Positions 6,886-8,773 of a DNA stretch of 8,773 nt are shown in pieces. The notes under the pieces are model-generated. The model did no database searches. It was not told where the DNA came from and worked only from the letters and a program-made list of their open reading frames with translations. Both the position numbers and the translations under genes were made by a program. The stretch comes from Desulfobulbaceae bacterium UBA2262 (GTDB lineage Bacteria > Desulfobacterota > Desulfobulbia > Desulfobulbales > Desulfurivibrionaceae), in assembly GCA_002347185.1 (NCBI GenBank), contig DDXK01000041.1, positions 1 through 8,773 of the forward strand. The letters run 5' to 3'. Within the stretch, counting starts at the first letter, position 1. Each line of letters begins with the position of its first letter.

Positions 6886-7326
6886 TCATTGCCCGCCGCC
6901 TTCGGCGGCCTCTTTTTTCAGGGTGTGCAGCCGCTGACTGTGGCCGACCTGATTGAGGAGCACGGCATCGAGTTTTTTTTGCGAAAAAAAGGCGGAAAAT
7001 TTCGCAACCCCGGTGGCGGCCTGGTCAAAGGTGATGACCAGGCGCGCGCCACTGCCGTCGATTTCGAGCCGCCGGACCCCGGCCTGCCCGCGCAGCTCCG
7101 CGAGCACCGGCTCCGGCCAGGCTTCGCCGCCATGCCGCTTGAAAATGGCGTCCTCAAGATGGCGGTTCGCGAAAAAGGCGATGGATTTGGGAATCACCAC
7201 CACGGAAAGGCCGGCCAGAATGGCCAGGGAGACGCCAAGGGCAATGAGGCCGAAGCCAGGCCCCCTCTTTTTCACCCCGAGCACCCGCTCTCTTTTTTCC
7301 CGGTATTTCTCAAGATCGTAGGCCAT
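6886..7326 (-). CDS. single-TM protein of unknown function in the DUF2318/ABC unit
   Basis: I do not recognise this 146-residue protein. It has a basic cytoplasmic N-terminus (YREKRERVLGVKKR), one TM segment at about 24-46, and a periplasmic domain of about 100 residues rich in charged residues and without cysteine. The domain reads as strand-helix units (GVRRLEIDGS, ARLVITFD, then a helix through FFSQKKLDAVLL), which loosely recalls a ferredoxin-like or HMA fold without metal ligands. This is a guess from pattern only. The start is supported by AAGGGGA six bases upstream, and it begins 12 bases after the DUF2318 gene. The intact reading frame and tight spacing argue that it is a real component of the transporter system, perhaps an anchor or adaptor for the permease. 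Confidence 0.8.
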   Translation of the reverse strand: MAYDLEKYREKRERVLGVKKRGPGFGLIALGVSLAILAGLSVVVIPKSIAFFANRHLEDAIFKRHGGEAWPEPVLAELRGQAGVRRLEIDGSGARLVITFDQAATGVAKFSAFFSQKKLDAVLLNQVGHSQRLHTLKKEAAEGGGQ

Positions 7327-7338
7327 CCGCTTCCCCTT

Positions 7339-7806
7339 CTACTGTTTCTTGAATCTGCAGTACCAGCTGTTGCCATCGATATCGCTCATGGCGATGACCA
7401 GCTTGTCGCCCTCGATTGTCCTGTTGAGGGGGGCCGGATTGCAGCCGCCCTTGACCTCGTTGATCCTGGCCGAGGCAAAACGCATCCCGCAGTTCTGGCA
7501 GACCATGAAATCCCCTTCCTGCAGATAGCCCTTCCCGGAGCGGTAGCAGATATCGCAGGCGTCGATGGCGGCCCGGATGACGCCGTCCTTGCTTTGCAGG
7601 ACGAAAAAGGTCACCACGGTCCCGTCTCCCGCCTTGACCTTGAAATGATGCGCCTTGCCGTCGCTGATGGCGGCAAGGGGGAGCTCGATCCTGCCCCGGA
7701 CCGGGGCAAGGGTGGCGGCGCGCTCTCCCCAGAAGGCCAAGCCCGAGCCGCGCAGGCAGAGGATGGCCAGCAGGGCCGCCCCGAAGACCAGTATCTCTTT
7801 TTTCAT
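7339..7806 (-). CDS. DUF2318 / FtrD-like exported cysteine-rich (Fe-S or metal) protein
   Basis: This 155-residue protein has an N-terminal signal or anchor (about 1-24, MKKEILVFGAALLAILCLRG). It is followed by the DUF2318 (PF10080) domain. Diagnostic elements are CDICY (Cys84 and Cys87), GKGYLQEGDFMVC (91-103), CQNCG (Cys103 and Cys106), INEVKGGCNPAPL (115-127, Cys122) and a last Cys150. The spaced CxxC pairs form a probable metal or Fe-S site outside the inner membrane. In iron loci such as FtrABCD and the Campylobacter P19 cluster, related proteins sit with MacB-like transporters, which matches the neighbours here. The frame stays open upstream, but ATG 7806 starts a proper export signal, has AAGGGGG upstream, and follows the previous gene by 19 bases. 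Longer forms would overlap that gene. Confidence 0.92.
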   Translation of the reverse strand: MKKEILVFGAALLAILCLRGSGLAFWGERAATLAPVRGRIELPLAAISDGKAHHFKVKAGDGTVVTFFVLQSKDGVIRAAIDACDICYRSGKGYLQEGDFMVCQNCGMRFASARINEVKGGCNPAPLNRTIEGDKLVIAMSDIDGNSWYCRFKKQ

Positions 7807-7825
7807 GGCAATACCCCCTTGTTCT

Positions 7826-8251
7826 TCATTCTCTTTCCCTGTGCGGAAAAAACTTTCGCAGCACCTTTTTCCACGCCTCCACCGTGGCCCCGCACTGGCC
7901 CGTTCCGCACCCGGGGCAGGGCTCTTCCCGCGCTGGCCCGGGTGCGGCGGCGCCGTTTTCCAGGCGGGGGCCAAAGCCCATTTTTCCCAGGGCCGCATCG
8001 AGTTCCGCCCCGCGCAAGGGCGGGCGGTATTCAACATGCAGCAGCCCCCGGGCCTGATCGACCCGGAGCGCCACCAGCCCCTCCCGACCGGCAAACTCCT
8101 CGTGGATGGCGGCAAGACAGTCACCGCAGACAGGGCCAGTCAGGCGGAAGGTAGCCTGGCCCGCCTCCGCCCCGCGGACCGCGACGACCAGAAGCAGGAA
8201 AAACGCCCAGCAAAGAGTGCGGATCGCGCCCTGTCCAAAAAACATGCCCAT
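7826..8251 (-). CDS. small exported heavy-metal-associated (HMA-like) domain protein
   Basis: This 141-residue protein is the first gene of unit B. A signal peptide (about 1-30, ending AEA) precedes an HMA-like domain: strand TFRLTGP, metal-binding loop VCGDC (Cys42 and Cys45) in place of the usual MTCxxC, helix AAIHEEFAG, strand ALRVDQARGLLHVEY, and the closing helix ELDAALGKMGFGP. A second cysteine cluster CPGCGTGQC (Cys112, Cys115, Cys120) lies in the C-terminal tail before a basic helix. It probably binds a soft metal ion in the periplasm and passes it to or from its neighbours (inference). ATG 8251 was chosen because GGAGG lies five bases upstream. Longer frames (to 8317 or 8446) lack a ribosome site and would run through the sigma-54 promoter and operators. 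Confidence 0.85.
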   Translation of the reverse strand: MGMFFGQGAIRTLCWAFFLLLVVAVRGAEAGQATFRLTGPVCGDCLAAIHEEFAGREGLVALRVDQARGLLHVEYRPPLRGAELDAALGKMGFGPRLENGAAAPGPAREEPCPGCGTGQCGATVEAWKKVLRKFFPHRERE

Positions 8252-8305
8252 CGCCTCCTCCGCCTGTCGATCCACTTCGGCCGCCCAGGCTCTGGCGGAA
8301 AGAAC

Positions 8306-8321
8306 AGCAAGCAGCATGCCG
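8306..8321 (-). promoter_or_regulatory. sigma-54 (-24/-12) promoter of the HMA/DUF2318/ABC unit
   Basis: The minus strand reads CGGCATGCTGCTTGCT from 8321 to 8306. The required GG (8320-8319) and GC (8308-8307) dinucleotides are spaced exactly ten bases apart, and the rest matches TGGCACG-N4-TTGCW closely, with only two substitutions in fixed positions. The start is predicted near 8296, about 45 bases before the start codon at 8251. The enhancer-binding regulator gene and palindromic sites upstream support the call. Confidence 0.8.
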
Positions 8322-8349
8322 GAAGGAGAAAAAAAGCACAACAGCCCGA

Positions 8350-8363
8350 TATCAATGAAATTA
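8350..8363 (+). promoter_or_regulatory. possible IHF site between operators and sigma-54 promoter
   Basis: TATCAA (8350-8355) followed after five bases by TTA (8361-8363) resembles the IHF consensus WATCAA-N4-TTR, with one extra spacer base. It lies in the only A/T-rich part of the spacer, roughly 55-65 bases before the predicted start, where IHF commonly bends sigma-54 promoters. The match is imperfect. Confidence 0.3.
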
Positions 8364-8407
8364 GAAAAAGAAGAGGACTTCGCGGGGAAGAAAAAGGAGG
8401 GGATTTG

Positions 8408-8423
8408 TGGAGAATATTCTCCA
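8408..8423. promoter_or_regulatory. palindromic operator / enhancer site 1 (TGGAGAATATTCTCCA)
   Basis: A perfect 16-base palindrome centred about 120 bases upstream of the predicted sigma-54 start. It shares the core GAGAATATTCTC with a second copy centred 22 bases away, close to two helical turns, so both would face the same side of the DNA. The likely ligand is the Fis-type HTH of the regulator encoded immediately upstream (inference). Confidence 0.75.
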
Positions 8424-8431
8424 GCCGGATA

Positions 8432-8443
8432 GAGAATATTCTC
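8432..8443. promoter_or_regulatory. palindromic operator / enhancer site 2 (GAGAATATTCTC)
   Basis: A perfect 12-base palindrome identical to the core of site 1, centred about 142 bases upstream of the predicted start. The next flanking base pair breaks the symmetry, so it is slightly shorter than site 1. Confidence 0.75.
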
Positions 8444-8478
8444 CAAACCGAAAGGCGCCAGAGACGGAAGAATGCGAA

Positions 8479-8490
8479 AAGAATATCCTC
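8479..8490. promoter_or_regulatory. degenerate third copy of the operator
   Basis: AAGAATATCCTC matches the GAGAATATTCTC core at 10 of 12 positions. It is centred 47 bases beyond site 2 and overlaps the stop codon of the regulator gene. It could be a weak third site or chance. Confidence 0.3.
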
Positions 8491-8773
8491 AGCGGATGCC
8501 GAACTTTTCCAGGCGATAGATCAGGACATGCCGGGGGATCCGCAGCAGCCTCGCCGCCTCGGACCGATTCCCTCCCGCCTTGGTCAGGGCTTTCCGGATC
8601 AGCCCCTCCTCGACCTCGGTCAGGGAAATCCCCTCGTCGGGGATCTCCGGCAGCACCGGTCCGCCGGCCGGCGCCTGCCCCTGCCCGAGCCGCAGCTCCT
8701 CCTCACCGATGATGCTCCCCCGGCGGAGTATGAGCGCACGCTCGACCACGTTCTGCAGCTCGCGGATGTTGCC
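8489..8773 (-). CDS. sigma-54-dependent enhancer-binding regulator (NtrC type), C-terminal part
   Basis: The last 94 codons of a gene that continues beyond the right window edge. The first visible residues, GNIRELQNVVERALIL, are the end of the AAA+ sigma-54 activator domain. The stretch to about residue 60 is a variable linker (GEEELRLGQGQAPAGG and on). The C-terminus is a Fis-type HTH, with VEEGLIRKALTKAGGNRSEA and ARLLRIPRHVLIYRLEKFGI as its two helices and wing. Such proteins bind palindromic enhancers and hydrolyse ATP to open sigma-54 promoters. The N-terminal input domain (receiver, PAS or other) is not visible, so the signal is unknown. The gene is on the same strand as unit B, 237 bases upstream, and the spacer holds the matching sites, so it is very likely the regulator of that unit. 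Confidence 0.93.
   Translation of the reverse strand, partial: GNIRELQNVVERALILRRGSIIGEEELRLGQGQAPAGGPVLPEIPDEGISLTEVEEGLIRKALTKAGGNRSEAARLLRIPRHVLIYRLEKFGIR

Noticed and set aside
8252..8446. Upstream extension of the HMA-like frame with starts at 8317 and 8446
   Set aside because: No ribosome site at either start, and it would read through the sigma-54 promoter and operators. The 8251 start has GGAGG and yields a clean signal peptide.
1..8773. CRISPR arrays, insertion sequences, integrase or phage genes
   Set aside because: No repeat-spacer series, transposase motifs or terminal inverted repeats were seen. A tRNA gene lies at the left edge, but nothing beside it suggests an integration site.

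Overview
The window looks like chromosomal DNA of a GC-rich, Gram-negative, motile bacterium. Evidence for an envelope with a periplasm is two Sec-exported binding proteins, a MacB/FtsX-type transporter and a periplasmic-loop chemoreceptor. The style of the genes suggests the Desulfobacterota (former Deltaproteobacteria): a chemoreceptor with an acidic-aromatic tail, a DUF2318 protein beside a MacB-like transporter, and a Fis-type sigma-54 activator ending in an 'IPRHVLIYRLEKFGI' HTH. That placement is an inference from protein style, not a database result.

Left end (1-1234): the 5' part of a tRNA-Leu(CAG) gene runs leftward off the window edge. It is divergent from ribF, the bifunctional riboflavin kinase/FAD synthetase. 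Each has a readable sigma-70-type promoter in the shared spacer. A bidirectional terminator follows ribF and separates it from everything to the right, all of which is on the minus strand.

Unit A (minus strand, 4912 down to 1267): two PhnD-family periplasmic binding proteins and then a methyl-accepting chemotaxis protein, with gaps of 71 and 52 bases. No matching phosphonate-type permease or ATPase is present. The binding proteins may therefore serve sensing, with the chemoreceptor as the natural partner. The first resembles the sensor domain of the tetrathionate kinase TtrS. Before the first gene lies a sigma-70-like promoter, then a leader with two mutually exclusive hairpins and an intrinsic terminator just before the ribosome binding site. 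This is the layout of an attenuation or riboswitch-like control.

Unit B (minus strand, 8321 down to 4941): five closely spaced genes. In transcription order they are a small exported heavy-metal-associated (HMA-like) protein, an exported DUF2318/FtrD-like cysteine protein, a one-TM protein of unknown function, a MacB/FtsX-type permease with a periplasmic CxxC, and its LolD/MacB-type ATPase. Together they look like a metal- or thiol-handling envelope system, distantly like the Campylobacter P19 iron locus but without P19 or FTR1 here.

Right end (8252-8773): upstream of unit B is the C-terminal end of a sigma-54 enhancer-binding regulator. The spacer between it and unit B holds a near-consensus sigma-54 promoter and, about 120 and 142 bases upstream of the predicted start, two copies of the palindrome GAGAATATTCTC. 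This is a complete textbook sigma-54 control region and suggests the regulator drives unit B in response to an input that is not visible here.
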